This document shows, piece by piece, positions 47,094-56,171 of a stretch of 64,000 nt of DNA (position 1 is the first letter of the stretch; each line of letters starts with the position of its first letter). The stretch lies in NCBI RefSeq assembly GCF_030433855.1, contig NZ_JARUXC010000004.1, forward strand, positions 268,632 to 332,631. The letters are read 5' to 3'. The notes beneath the pieces are model-generated. The model worked only from the letters and a program-made list of their open reading frames with translations, had not been told where the DNA came from and searched no databases. Source of the stretch: Agreia sp. PsM10. Lineage in GTDB: Bacteria > Actinomycetota > Actinomycetes > Actinomycetales > Microbacteriaceae. A program made the translations under genes and the position numbers.

Positions 47094-48761
47094 ATGTCGC
47101 TCACGCCCCGCCCCGCCGATGGCCTCGGCTACGCCAATCCGATCCTCGACGCCGACTGGCCCGACCCCGATGTCACCCGTGTCGGCGAGCGGTACGTGCT
47201 CGTCGCATCCAGTTTCAATCGCTCGCCCGGCCTGCCCGTTCTCGTCTCCGACGACCTCGTGCACTGGAGCATCGCCTCGCACGCCCTCGACCGCATCCAC
47301 CCGGTGGAGCACTTCGAACTTCCGCGGCACGGACAGGGGGTGTGGGCGCCGGCGATCCGGTTCCACGATGGGCTGCTGCGCATCTACTACCCCGACCCCG
47401 ATCGCGGCATCTTCGTGGTGACGGCGCCCGCTCCCGAGGGGCCCTGGAGTGAGCCCGTCGCCGTGCTCGAGGGCCTCGGCCTGATCGACCCCTGCCCGCT
47501 GTTCGACGGCGAGCACGTCTACCTCGTGCACGGCTGGGCCGCATCCCGCAGCGGTCGCTCGAACGAGCTCACCGTGATCGAGCTCGACGCGTCGGGAATG
47601 CGGGCAGTCGGCATTCCGCGCACCGTGATCGACGGCGACCGGGTGCCGGGATGCACCACGCTCGAGGGGCCCAAGTTCTATCGCCGCGGCGAGCACTACT
47701 ACGTCTTCGCGCCGGCCGGCGGTGTGGCCACAGGGTGGCAGCTGGCCTTCCGCTCGACGTCTCCGTGGGGTCCGTACGAGTCGCGCATCGTGCTCGAACA
47801 GGGCGAGACCGGCGTCAACGGCCCGCATCAGGGAGGCTGGGTCACGGCGAACGACGGCAGCGACTGGTTCGTGCACTTTCAGGACACCGGGGCCTTCGGG
47901 CGAGTGGTGCACCTCCAGCCCATGACCTGGCACGACGACTGGCCGGTCATGGGTGAGCCGCGCGAGGGCCTGCCGGGTCAACCCGTGGCTGGGATGCGCT
48001 GGTCGAGCAGCCGCGCGACGACACAGCCGGCGCATCGAGACCACCACCGCTTCGCCTCACCCGCGGCGGGCGTTCCGGCTCGCAGCGACGACTTCACCGG
48101 AACCTCCCTCTCGCCGCAGTGGCACTGGCAGGCCAACCCGCGCCCCGGCCAGGTGACGCTTCAGGGGGATGGAACGCTCGTATTGCCGCTTCGGAGCAAC
48201 GATTCCGGCAACATCCGCACCCTGCCCCAGGTTCTCTCGCAGCAGCTGCCGCAGTCGCCGACCACGGTGACGACCTCGCTGCGTCTCGACAGCCGGGTAG
48301 AAGGAGCCCGCGCGGGCCTCACCGTGCTCGGAAGCGAGTACGCGTGGATCGGCCTCGCGGTCATCGGCGGCCGTGTGCAGGTGACCGGCGGAGTCGGGCC
48401 CGGCCATCGCGGCGACCGGGCATTCGTCGAGTCGGCGCCCGTCGCATCCGGTGCCCCTGTTGACCTGCGGCTGCGTTCGCGCAGCGACGCCCGCGTCGAC
48501 TTCGCGTGGCGGGAGGGAGACGGGGAGTGGACCGGGGCGCTGCTGCCGTTCCGGGCGAAGCAGGGAACGTGGATCGGCGCCGAGATCGGACTCTTCTCGG
48601 CGGCGCCCTACGGTTCTGGCGACACCGGCGAGGCTGTGTTCGGACCTGTGGAGGTGGCCCCCGCCGCAACTCAGGAAGAACCGCACCGCCGAGGACGAGA
48701 AGCAGCCGTATCGTCGAAACTTCCTTACTTAGAGCAGCCCCACGAAGGGAACCGCGCATGA
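47094..48761 (+). CDS. GH43 glycosidase (beta-xylosidase/arabinofuranosidase type)
   Basis: 555-residue intracellular enzyme. Five-bladed beta-propeller with the catalytic base in YANPILDADWPDPDVTR, the transition-state acid region in GLGLIDPCPLFDGEHVYLVHG, and the general acid in GCTTLEGPKFYRRGEHYYVFAP. The C-terminal part from about residue 340 is a concanavalin-like beta-sandwich of the GH43 C2 type. ATG at 47094 has AAGGAG. Likely releases arabinose, xylose or galactose side groups of pectin. ATGA overlap with the next gene. Confidence 0.92.
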   Translation: MSLTPRPADGLGYANPILDADWPDPDVTRVGERYVLVASSFNRSPGLPVLVSDDLVHWSIASHALDRIHPVEHFELPRHGQGVWAPAIRFHDGLLRIYYPDPDRGIFVVTAPAPEGPWSEPVAVLEGLGLIDPCPLFDGEHVYLVHGWAASRSGRSNELTVIELDASGMRAVGIPRTVIDGDRVPGCTTLEGPKFYRRGEHYYVFAPAGGVATGWQLAFRSTSPWGPYESRIVLEQGETGVNGPHQGGWVTANDGSDWFVHFQDTGAFGRVVHLQPMTWHDDWPVMGEPREGLPGQPVAGMRWSSSRATTQPAHRDHHRFASPAAGVPARSDDFTGTSLSPQWHWQANPRPGQVTLQGDGTLVLPLRSNDSGNIRTLPQVLSQQLPQSPTTVTTSLRLDSRVEGARAGLTVLGSEYAWIGLAVIGGRVQVTGGVGPGHRGDRAFVESAPVASGAPVDLRLRSRSDARVDFAWREGDGEWTGALLPFRAKQGTWIGAEIGLFSAAPYGSGDTGEAVFGPVEVAPAATQEEPHRRGREAAVSSKLPYLEQPHEGNRA

Positions 48762-50089
48762 GCCGCGAACGCTATGGAATGGTCGGCACCGGGCACCGGG
48801 CCGAGATGTACATCGACGCCCTGATCGGGCCGCATTCCGATGTGGCCGAGCTCGTGGCCTGGAGCGACTCGAACCCGGGCCGCCTCGACTACTACGCCGA
48901 CAAGGTGCGCGCGGCCGGGTTCGCCGACCCTGTTCGCTTCGACCCCGCCGCCCTCGCCGACACCGTGCGCGCGCAGCGGCTCGACCGGATCATCGTCACC
49001 ACCCCCGACTTCACGCACGCCGAGTTCGTGTCGGCAGCGCTCATCGCCGGCGCCGACGTGGTCGTAGAGAAGCCGCTCACCATCGACCGCGAGGGCCTCG
49101 ACACGATCCGCGTCGCCGTCGAGCAGTCCGGTCGGAGCGTCGTGACCACGTTCAACTACCGGTACAGCCCCCGCAACAGCGCACTGCGCACGCTGATCGC
49201 TGAGGGCTCGATCGGTCAGGTCACCTCGGTGCACTTCGAGTGGGCGCTCGACACCATGCACGGCGCCGACTACTTCCGCCGCTGGCACCGCGACAAGGCC
49301 AACTCGGGCGGCCTGCTCGTGCACAAGTCGTCGCACCACTTCGACCTCGTCAACTGGTGGATCGACTCCTCGCCCGTGCGCGTCTTCGCCAGCGGCGGCC
49401 TGCGCTTCTACGGAGAGGACAATGCTCAGCTTCGCCGCGGTGGTCTCGATACGGCCGCGGGCGGCCTACTCGACCAGCGCGGGGCCGCCGACCCCTTCGC
49501 CCTCGACATCGCCGCGGACCCCCGACTCAAGGCCCTCTACGTCGACACCGTCGCCCACGACGGCTACCACCGCGACCAGAACGTCTTCGGCCCGGGAATC
49601 ACCATCGAGGACAACCTCGCCGTGCTCGTCGACTACGCGTCCGGCGCGACGATGTCGTACTCCCTCAACGCGCACAGCCCGTGGGAGGGCTACCGCGTCA
49701 CTGTCAACGGCACAGAGGGCCGCGCCGAACTCGAGGTCGTCGAACGCAGCTCGGTGCTTCTGGATGCCGACGGCCGGGCCGTGCTCGACCCCAGCGCGAA
49801 TCCCGTGGCCGGCCCCGCCGACACGGTGCGTCCGATGACGGAACGCCTCGTGCTGCAGCGGCACTGGGAGTCCGCGCGCGAGGTGCCCATCCCCGAGGGC
49901 GTCGGCGGTCACGGTGGTGGCGACGCGTTTCTTCTCGAGCACCTCTTCACCCGCGTCGAATCGGATGCGCCGCTCGGCCGCGTGGCCGGCTTCGACGACG
50001 GCGTGCGCGCGGTCTCTGTCGGCATCGCGGGCAACGAGTCGCTGCGCACGGGCCTTCCCGTCATCCTGCCCTTCGCTCCGCATCGCTAG
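48758..50089 (+). CDS. Gfo/Idh/MocA family oxidoreductase
   Basis: 443-residue NAD(P)-dependent sugar or cyclitol oxidoreductase. N-terminal Rossmann GMVGTGHRAEMYIDALIG, EKPLTIDREGLDTI with the catalytic Lys-Pro, and the C-terminal alpha/beta domain with VTSVHFEWALDTMHGADYF, GGLLVHKSSHHFDLVNWW holding the conserved His. ATGA overlap with the GH43 gene. It may oxidise a released sugar or act as a glycosidase by redox-assisted cleavage, as some family members do; substrate not known. Confidence 0.92.
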   Translation: MSRERYGMVGTGHRAEMYIDALIGPHSDVAELVAWSDSNPGRLDYYADKVRAAGFADPVRFDPAALADTVRAQRLDRIIVTTPDFTHAEFVSAALIAGADVVVEKPLTIDREGLDTIRVAVEQSGRSVVTTFNYRYSPRNSALRTLIAEGSIGQVTSVHFEWALDTMHGADYFRRWHRDKANSGGLLVHKSSHHFDLVNWWIDSSPVRVFASGGLRFYGEDNAQLRRGGLDTAAGGLLDQRGAADPFALDIAADPRLKALYVDTVAHDGYHRDQNVFGPGITIEDNLAVLVDYASGATMSYSLNAHSPWEGYRVTVNGTEGRAELEVVERSSVLLDADGRAVLDPSANPVAGPADTVRPMTERLVLQRHWESAREVPIPEGVGGHGGGDAFLLEHLFTRVESDAPLGRVAGFDDGVRAVSVGIAGNESLRTGLPVILPFAPHR

Positions 50090-50177
50090 GCGGGCCTTCC
50101 ATGGGATCATCGATCACGGGCAGCGGCGACGACGCCGCACGCTCCGCATTCCGACACCGCGACCGGCTGGAGCTCGA

Positions 50178-51233
50178 ATGACACGCGATCCCTCCGCGCC
50201 CACGACACCCGGCGCATCCACCCCGGCCACCATCGCGCAGGTCGCGACGGCCGCCGGGGTCTCGCGGGCGACCGTCTCGCGGGTCATGAACGGTCGCGCG
50301 ACGGTCGCCCCGGTCATCGCCGAGCGCGTGCGACAGGCGGTTCGCGACCTCGACTACACGCCCTCGACCGTTGCCCGAAGCCTCTCGCTCGGCCGCACGA
50401 ACACCGTCGCCCTCGTCGTTCCCGACCTCGCCAACCCGATGTTCCAGCAGGTGCTGCGCGGGGTCACCCAGGCCGCGGCCGTCGACGGCTACCGGGTTCT
50501 GGTCGCCGACTCGGCAGAGAACGTCGATGAGGAGAGGCTGCTCGCGATCGAGGCGCGCATGCGCTGCGACGCCCTCGTGCTGTGTGCGCCCCGTATGCCG
50601 ATCGCGCAGCTCACCGAGCTGCTGCCCCGGGTCTCGCCGACCGTCGTCATCAACCGCGACCTCGGGGCGCTCGCGGCGCCCGCTCTGTCGATCGACTACG
50701 CGTCGGGCATCAAGGGGCTCATGGCGCACCTGCTGTCGCTCGGGCACACGCGCTTCCTGTTCCTCGGCGGGCCCGGGCAGAGCGCCTCGAACCAGGAGCG
50801 CCTCGAGGGGCTGCGCGAGGTCGCCGCCTCGCATCCGGGAATCACGATCGACACCGTCACCTGCGGCGCAGCGATCGAAGACGGGTACGCCGCGGCAGAG
50901 GCCGTGCTCTCGAACGGGGCCACGGCCGTGCTCGCGTTCAACGACCTCGTCGCGGTGGGGTTGCTGGGGCGGCTCGCCGAACTCGAGGTCTCGGTTCCGG
51001 GCCGGGTCTCCGTGACCGGCTTCGACGACATCCAGTTCGCCCGCTTCGCCACACCCTCGCTCACGACCATGTCGGTGCCGCAGATGGAACTCGGCCGCCA
51101 GGCCTGGGCCCAGCTGCGCGAGCTGCTCGAGGGCGGGCAGCCCGAGCACGCAGTGTTCTTCCGGCCGCGGCTCGAGGTGCGCTCGAGCACGGGGCCCGTG
51201 CCGGATGCCGTGGGCCCGGTGCCCGGCGCATGA
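50178..51233 (+). CDS. LacI-family transcriptional regulator
   Basis: 351-residue repressor. Helix-turn-helix and hinge at residues 17-70 (TIAQVATAAGVSRATVSRVMNG, LDYTPSTVARSLSLGRTNTVALVVPD), then a periplasmic-binding-protein-like ligand domain (DALVLCAPR, GHTRFLFLGGPGQS, LAFNDLVAVGLL, GFDDIQFARFATPSLTTM). Third in the rightward unit after GH43 and the oxidoreductase; it should bind the AACCGGTT sites at 46910 and 47040 and release them on binding a pectin sugar. ATGA overlap with the M24-like gene. Confidence 0.94.
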   Translation: MTRDPSAPTTPGASTPATIAQVATAAGVSRATVSRVMNGRATVAPVIAERVRQAVRDLDYTPSTVARSLSLGRTNTVALVVPDLANPMFQQVLRGVTQAAAVDGYRVLVADSAENVDEERLLAIEARMRCDALVLCAPRMPIAQLTELLPRVSPTVVINRDLGALAAPALSIDYASGIKGLMAHLLSLGHTRFLFLGGPGQSASNQERLEGLREVAASHPGITIDTVTCGAAIEDGYAAAEAVLSNGATAVLAFNDLVAVGLLGRLAELEVSVPGRVSVTGFDDIQFARFATPSLTTMSVPQMELGRQAWAQLRELLEGGQPEHAVFFRPRLEVRSSTGPVPDAVGPVPGA

Positions 51234-52336
51234 CCGGTTCGAGCGCACCCTCGGCCGCCGACCGGGCGGTGAAGCGCGCCAGGCTGCTCGCGATCCTCGA
51301 GGAGCGCGATGCCGAGAGCCTCGTGCTGTCGAGCCACGGCGCCCTGGCCTGGTACCTCGATGGGGCCCGCACGCACACGAGCCTCATGGGCGACCCCGTT
51401 CTGCAGGTGCGGGTCGATCGCGACGGAGACCGGGTATCGGCGTTCTCGAACGAGGCCGCGCGGCTGCTCGCCGAGGAGCTTCCATCAGGAATCGAGGTGT
51501 CGACCGTGCCGTGGTTCGGCGCGCTGGGCGACGGGTTCGCGGATTCTGCTGGTGCTGGTGAAGCGGGCTCTGGCGTTGCAGGGCCGCGCTCGCTCGTCGA
51601 GTCCGACATCGCGGCCGAGCTGCGCGCGGCGCGCGCATCCCTTCTTCCTGCAGAACTCGCCCGCTACCGCGCCCTCTGCAGCGACGCGGCCGAGGTGATG
51701 ACCGACGCTCTGGCGGCCGCCTCGCCGGTACAGCCCGAGCGGGCGCTCGCGGCATCCGTCGGCGCAGGGCTCCTGGAGCGCGGAGCCGACCCGCTCGTGC
51801 TCATGGTGTCGGGATCCGCTCGAGCCGGCTACCGGCATCCGCTGCCCCGCGACGAGCCGGTCGGCTCGCGGGCCATGGTCGTGGCCTGCGCCAGGCGGCA
51901 CGGAATGATCGCGAACATCACGCGCTGGGTGAGCTTCGGGGCACCGGCCGCCGATGCGTTCGCCGACGCGGGCGCGCGCATCCTCGAGGTCGAGGCCGCC
52001 TACTTCGACGCGACGACCGCGGGCGCGACCCTGAGGTCGGCGTTCGAGGCCGGATGCGCGGCGTACGGCGAGGCGGGATTCGCGGCTGACGAATGGCGCA
52101 ACCACCACCAGGGCGGGGCGGCCGGGTACAACGGACGCGACCCTCGGGCGACGTCGCGGGTGCCCGACCTGGTCCAGCTCAACCAGGCCTTCGCGTGGAA
52201 CCCGTCTGCGCCCGGGGTCAAGATCGAAGACACGGTGCTGCTCGGCTCGTCCGGAATCGAGTCGCTCACCGTCGACCCACGCTGGCCCACGGTGCAGCAC
52301 GCGGGCCGCGCCCGCCCCGCCGAACTGCGCCTGTAG
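51230..52336 (+). CDS. M24-fold protein lacking metal ligands
   Basis: 368-residue creatinase/aminopeptidase-P-fold protein. The N-terminal domain (SLVLSSHGALAWYLDGART) and the pita-bread domain are present, but the metal centre is broken: the usual DxG...D pair reads VVACARRHGMIANITRW (Asp to Ala and Asp to Asn) and the first Glu reads AFAWNPSAPG (Glu to Asn); the His (NHHQGG) and last Glu (VKIEDTVLL) remain. Hence metal-dependent peptidase activity is unlikely. It is coupled to the LacI gene by ATGA. A sugar-related or regulatory role is inference. Confidence 0.82.
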   Translation: MTGSSAPSAADRAVKRARLLAILEERDAESLVLSSHGALAWYLDGARTHTSLMGDPVLQVRVDRDGDRVSAFSNEAARLLAEELPSGIEVSTVPWFGALGDGFADSAGAGEAGSGVAGPRSLVESDIAAELRAARASLLPAELARYRALCSDAAEVMTDALAAASPVQPERALAASVGAGLLERGADPLVLMVSGSARAGYRHPLPRDEPVGSRAMVVACARRHGMIANITRWVSFGAPAADAFADAGARILEVEAAYFDATTAGATLRSAFEAGCAAYGEAGFAADEWRNHHQGGAAGYNGRDPRATSRVPDLVQLNQAFAWNPSAPGVKIEDTVLLGSSGIESLTVDPRWPTVQHAGRARPAELRL

Positions 52337-52355
52337 CCCGGCTCTACGCGTAACT

Positions 52356-52416
52356 AATTCAGGAGGAGCGGCCGGCCGGCGCCACTATCCACACGGCGAC
52401 GCGCTCCTCCTGAATT
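52356..52416. repeat. Long hairpin after the M24-like gene
   Basis: AATTCAGGAGGAGCG (52356-52370) and CGCTCCTCCTGAATT (52402-52416) are perfect 15-bp arms with a 31-base loop that is itself rich in GGCC. Located 20 bases after the M24 stop. It may end the pectin operon or be a small structured repeat. No T-run follows. Confidence 0.75.
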
Positions 52417-52500
52417 GGTCGCGCGCTCCGCCGCGTCCACCTCGCCACTACTCTGATCTGAAACGCTTCAACCGGCCGCACGAACATAGGAGTTCCCGCC

Positions 52501-53490
52501 ATGCCCATCGATCCGCACATCGCCGAGCGCATCCACCTGCTCGAGGGCATTCCCGACTGGGGCTCCGGTCGCACCGACGCCGAGCACGCTGCCGCCTTCG
52601 CCGAATTCGCCGTCGACCCGGAGCCCTACGACCTCCCCGCAGACATCGAGATCGGCGACGACGTCGTCGCCGGCCCGCACGGCCCCATCCCCGTTCGCGT
52701 CTACCGCCCATCCGGCGCAACCGGCCGGCTGCCGGCCCTGCTGTGGAACCACGGCGGCGGCTTCGTCGGCGGCGACCTCGACATGAACGAGTCCCACGTC
52801 ACGAGCGCCGAACTCGCCCACCGCGCCCAGGCGCTCGTCGTCGCGGTCGACTACCGGCTGGCGAATGACGGGGTTCAGTATCCGGTTCCGGTCGACGACG
52901 TCGAGGCCGCGTGGCTCTGGCTGATGTCGAACGCGCCGGCGCTGGGGGTGGATGCCCGCCGCATCGCGATCGGCGGCGCGAGCGCGGGGGCCAACCTGGC
53001 CGCCGCGACGGTCGTGCGGCTCGTCGCGACGGGCGGCATTCTGCCGTCGAGGCTGCTGTTGGCCTACCCGGCGCTGCATTTTCCGTTCCCTGCCCTCCCC
53101 GACGAGGTGCAGGCCGTGATGGCGACGCTTCCAAGCATGATCCGCTTCCACCCCGAGGGCTCCCGCCGCATGCTGCTGAACTACGCCGGCACAAGCGTGG
53201 ATCTGCCGCCCGAGGTGATGCCCGGACACGCGCCGCTCGCGGGGTTCCCGGCCACGCGCATCCTGATCAGCGAGTTCGACGACTTCAGGCCGTCGGGCGA
53301 GCTGTTCGCCGAGCAGCTGGCCGAGGTGGCCGTGCCCGTGGAGACCCGGCTGGCGACAGGAATGCTGCACGGGCACCTGAACCGCACGCCGACGCTGCCG
53401 GAGGTCTCCCGATCGCTGGACTTCTTCGCGGAGGCGCTGTCCGAGACCACACGCAGCGTCCGAAACACCCCGGCAACACCGCCGCACTAG
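52501..53490 (+). CDS. Alpha/beta hydrolase, HSL-type esterase
   Basis: 329-residue serine esterase of the hormone-sensitive lipase group. Oxyanion motif WNHGGGFVGGDLD, nucleophile in IGGASAGANLA, acid in ISEFDDFRPSG and His in GMLHGHLNR. No signal peptide. Preceded by AGGAG. It could deacetylate sugar or aromatic esters; it sits between the pectin locus and the ATP-grasp operon and belongs clearly to neither. Confidence 0.93.
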   Translation: MPIDPHIAERIHLLEGIPDWGSGRTDAEHAAAFAEFAVDPEPYDLPADIEIGDDVVAGPHGPIPVRVYRPSGATGRLPALLWNHGGGFVGGDLDMNESHVTSAELAHRAQALVVAVDYRLANDGVQYPVPVDDVEAAWLWLMSNAPALGVDARRIAIGGASAGANLAAATVVRLVATGGILPSRLLLAYPALHFPFPALPDEVQAVMATLPSMIRFHPEGSRRMLLNYAGTSVDLPPEVMPGHAPLAGFPATRILISEFDDFRPSGELFAEQLAEVAVPVETRLATGMLHGHLNRTPTLPEVSRSLDFFAEALSETTRSVRNTPATPPH

Positions 53491-53499
53491 GCTCGGGTC

Positions 53500-55245
53500 A
53501 TGGTTGACCTGTTCGCCGGCTACGGCGCCACACTCACCCCCCGTTCGTCGCGAGGGTCCGCGAGTGCCTGGGACGAGATGTTCCCCGAACCCAGCTCCCT
53601 GGCCCCCGTCGAGGCGCGCGCCGCCTATAAAGACGTGTACCAGGCGCTGGCCCGCATGACGCAGGAGGAACTGCGCGGGCGCACCGACGCCCTGGCCAGT
53701 TCGTACCTCGCCCAGGGCGTGACGTTCGACTTCGCCGGCGAGGAGAGGCCCTTCCCCCTCGACGCCGTTCCGAGGGTGATCGAGCAGAAGGAGTGGGTGA
53801 CCGTCGAGGCGGGAATCAAGCAGCGCGTGCGCGCGCTCGAGGCCTTCCTCGCCGACATCTACGGCCCCCAGCACGCGGTGCGCGACGGCGTCATCCCCGC
53901 AGGCCTGATCAGCTCGTCGAGCCACTTCCACCGCCAGGCCGCGGGCATCGTCTCGGCCAACAACGTGCGCATCCAGGTGTCGGGCATCGACCTGATCCGC
54001 GATGAAAAGGGCGCCTGGCGGGTGCTCGAAGACAACGTTCGTGTTCCGAGCGGCGTCAGCTACGTCATCTCCAACCGCCGGGTCATGGCGCAGACGCTGC
54101 CCGAACTCTTTGTCAGCATGCGCGTGCGCCCCGTGGGCGACTACCCCAACAAGCTCCTCCAGGCATTGCGCGCGTCCGCGCCCGCCGGCGTCGACGACCC
54201 CAACGTGGTCGTGCTCACCCCCGGCGTCTACAACTCCGCCTACTTCGAGCACACCCTGCTGGCCCGACTCATGGGCGTCGAGCTCGTCGAGGGCCGCGAC
54301 CTGTTCTGCTCGGGCGGCAGGGTCTGGATGCGCACCACGGCCGGTCCGATGCGCGTCGACGTGATCTATCGCCGGGTCGACGACGAGTACCTCGACCCGC
54401 TGCAGTTCCGCGCCGACAGCCAGCTCGGCTCGCCCGGCATCATGATGGCGGCGCGGCTCGGAAACGTGACGATCGCGAACGCGGTCGGCAACGGCGTGGC
54501 CGACGACAAGCTCGTCTACACCTACCTGCCCGACCTCATCCAGTACTACCTGGGCGAGAAGCCGATCATCCCGAACGTCGACACGTGGCGCCTCGAAGAC
54601 CCGGCCTCGCTCGAGGAGGTGCTCGACCGCCTCGACGAACTCGTCGTGAAGCCCGTCGACGGATCGGGCGGCAAGGGCCTCGTCGTCGGACCCGCGGCAT
54701 CCAAGACCGAGCTCGAGACGCTGCGCAAGCGGCTTCTCCAAGACCCGCGCGGCTGGATCGCGCAGCCGGTCGTGCAGCTCTCGACGATCCCGACGCTGGT
54801 CGAAGACGGCATGAGGCCGCGGCACGCCGACCTGCGCCCGTTCGCGGTCAACGACGGCAGCGACATCTGGGTTCTGCCCGGCGGACTCACGCGGGTGGCG
54901 CTGCCCGAGGGCGAGCTCGTCGTGAACTCGAGCCAGGGCGGCGGATCGAAGGACACGTGGGTCATCGGCCTCGAGCCCGATTTCTTCCACGAGTCCTCGG
55001 CCCGCAACATCCAGGGTCTCGTGGCCGACCAGGCGGCGAACACGCAGTCGATTCCGATCGTCGGCAAGCACGCCGTCGACCACTCTCCTCAAGACAAGCC
55101 CAACAACGACCAGCAGCAGCAGCAGCAACAGGCGCGCTGGAGCCCGGGGCACCCGCCCCTGCCGACGCCCCGTTCCCTGAGCCTGTCGAAGGGAGCCCGT
55201 CTCGACAGGCTCGACGAACGGAATGAAGGAGGAGACGAATGCTGA
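53500..55245 (+). CDS. Circularly permuted type 2 ATP-grasp protein, extended C-terminus
   Basis: 581-residue protein of the CP-ATP-grasp family, predicted to form amide bonds on a peptide or amino acid. Visible: LARMTQEELRGRTDALASSYLAQGVTFD, VEAGIKQRVRALEAFLADIYGP, SGIDLIRDEKGAWRVLEDNVRVPSGVSYVISNR, VVKPVDGSGGKGLVVG (ATP loop), VNSSQGGGSKDTWV. The family normally ends near residue 530; here seven glutamines (538-544) and a tail encoded by a palindromic repeat follow (residues 558 on). Its last codons overlap the start of the alpha-E gene. Substrate unknown. Confidence 0.93.
   Translation: MVDLFAGYGATLTPRSSRGSASAWDEMFPEPSSLAPVEARAAYKDVYQALARMTQEELRGRTDALASSYLAQGVTFDFAGEERPFPLDAVPRVIEQKEWVTVEAGIKQRVRALEAFLADIYGPQHAVRDGVIPAGLISSSSHFHRQAAGIVSANNVRIQVSGIDLIRDEKGAWRVLEDNVRVPSGVSYVISNRRVMAQTLPELFVSMRVRPVGDYPNKLLQALRASAPAGVDDPNVVVLTPGVYNSAYFEHTLLARLMGVELVEGRDLFCSGGRVWMRTTAGPMRVDVIYRRVDDEYLDPLQFRADSQLGSPGIMMAARLGNVTIANAVGNGVADDKLVYTYLPDLIQYYLGEKPIIPNVDTWRLEDPASLEEVLDRLDELVVKPVDGSGGKGLVVGPAASKTELETLRKRLLQDPRGWIAQPVVQLSTIPTLVEDGMRPRHADLRPFAVNDGSDIWVLPGGLTRVALPEGELVVNSSQGGGSKDTWVIGLEPDFFHESSARNIQGLVADQAANTQSIPIVGKHAVDHSPQDKPNNDQQQQQQQARWSPGHPPLPTPRSLSLSKGARLDRLDERNEGGDEC
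55172..55219. repeat. REP-like palindrome inside the ATP-grasp gene end
   Basis: The stem arms GAGCCTGTCGA (55179-55189) and TCGACAGGCTC (55202-55212) are perfect; flanks GTTC/GAAC extend the symmetry. The same GTTCCCTGAGC core is at 57021 and 62726. The element is translated in frame as the end of the ATP-grasp protein. Confidence 0.85.
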
Positions 55246-56171
55246 GCCGCATCGCCGAGAGCCTCTTCTGGATCGGGCGCTATATCGAGCGCAGCGACGG
55301 CACCGCCCGCATCCTCGACGTGCACCTGCAGCTCCTGCTCGAAGACCCGTGGATCGAAGAAGACCTAGCCTGCCGCTCGCTTCTTGCGCTCATGGGCAGC
55401 GAGGTCCCCGGACCCGAGCGTGAACTGACGCGACAGGACGTGCTTGCGACCCTCGCGGTAGACCGCACCCATCCCGCATCCATCGCCTATTCGCTCGGAG
55501 CGGCCCGCGAGAACGCCCGTCGGGCGCGCGAGATCGTCTCGACCGAGCTGTGGGAGTGCCTCAACACGACCAGGGCGAAGATGCCGCGCAAGGTCGCGGG
55601 CGAGAAGACGCACGAGTTCTTCGGCTGGGTGCGCGAACGCGCGGCGCTCGCCGTGGGCATCGTCGAGTCGGGAACCAGTCGTGACGAGGCCTGGCACTTC
55701 TTCAACCTCGGACGCTCGCTCGAGCAGGCCGACATGACGGCCCGCCTGCTGGCGACGAGAAGCCTCACCGAGGCATCCGGCCCGAGCTGGACGACCATTC
55801 TGCGATCGTGCGGCGCCTACGAGACCTACCTGCGCACCTACCGGGGCGTGCCGTCGGCGCGCAACGCGGCCGAGTTCCTGCTGCTCGACCGCCTGTTCCC
55901 GCGGTCGATCATCTTCTCGGTCTCGCGGGCGGAGGAATCGCTGCGCGCGATCGAACCCCGCAACGACCGGGTCGGTGTCACCGACAGGGCGCAGCGGCTG
56001 CTCGGCCAGATCCGCAGCCAGCTCGAGTACCGCCCGATCATGGACATCCTGCACGAGCTGCCGAAGCACATGGACAGCGTGCAGGATGCGACGTCGACGG
56101 CATCCGAGGCGATCCGGCAGCGCTACTTCCCCACCAACGCTGCCCCTTCCTGGACGGGAGAGAACACATGA
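55239..56171 (+). CDS. Alpha-E domain protein
   Basis: 310-residue all-helical protein; MLSRIAESLFWIGRYIERSDGTARILDV is the classic N-terminus and SRDEAWHFFNLGRSLEQADMTARLL a second conserved block, with paired Arg/Glu helices. Always linked with ATP-grasp and transglutaminase genes; probably a partner or peptide-carrier component. The ATG has AAGGAGGAG, which sits right after the palindromic repeat. Overlaps both neighbours. Confidence 0.93.
   Translation: MLSRIAESLFWIGRYIERSDGTARILDVHLQLLLEDPWIEEDLACRSLLALMGSEVPGPERELTRQDVLATLAVDRTHPASIAYSLGAARENARRAREIVSTELWECLNTTRAKMPRKVAGEKTHEFFGWVRERAALAVGIVESGTSRDEAWHFFNLGRSLEQADMTARLLATRSLTEASGPSWTTILRSCGAYETYLRTYRGVPSARNAAEFLLLDRLFPRSIIFSVSRAEESLRAIEPRNDRVGVTDRAQRLLGQIRSQLEYRPIMDILHELPKHMDSVQDATSTASEAIRQRYFPTNAAPSWTGENT

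Noticed and set aside
55111..55131. CAG repeat as a possible CRISPR or microsatellite array
   Set aside because: Only seven glutamine codons, in frame within the ATP-grasp gene; no spacers.
52468..55152. Open minus-strand frame of almost 900 codons opposite the esterase and ATP-grasp genes
   Set aside because: Antisense of two well-supported genes; composition typical of a shadow frame.
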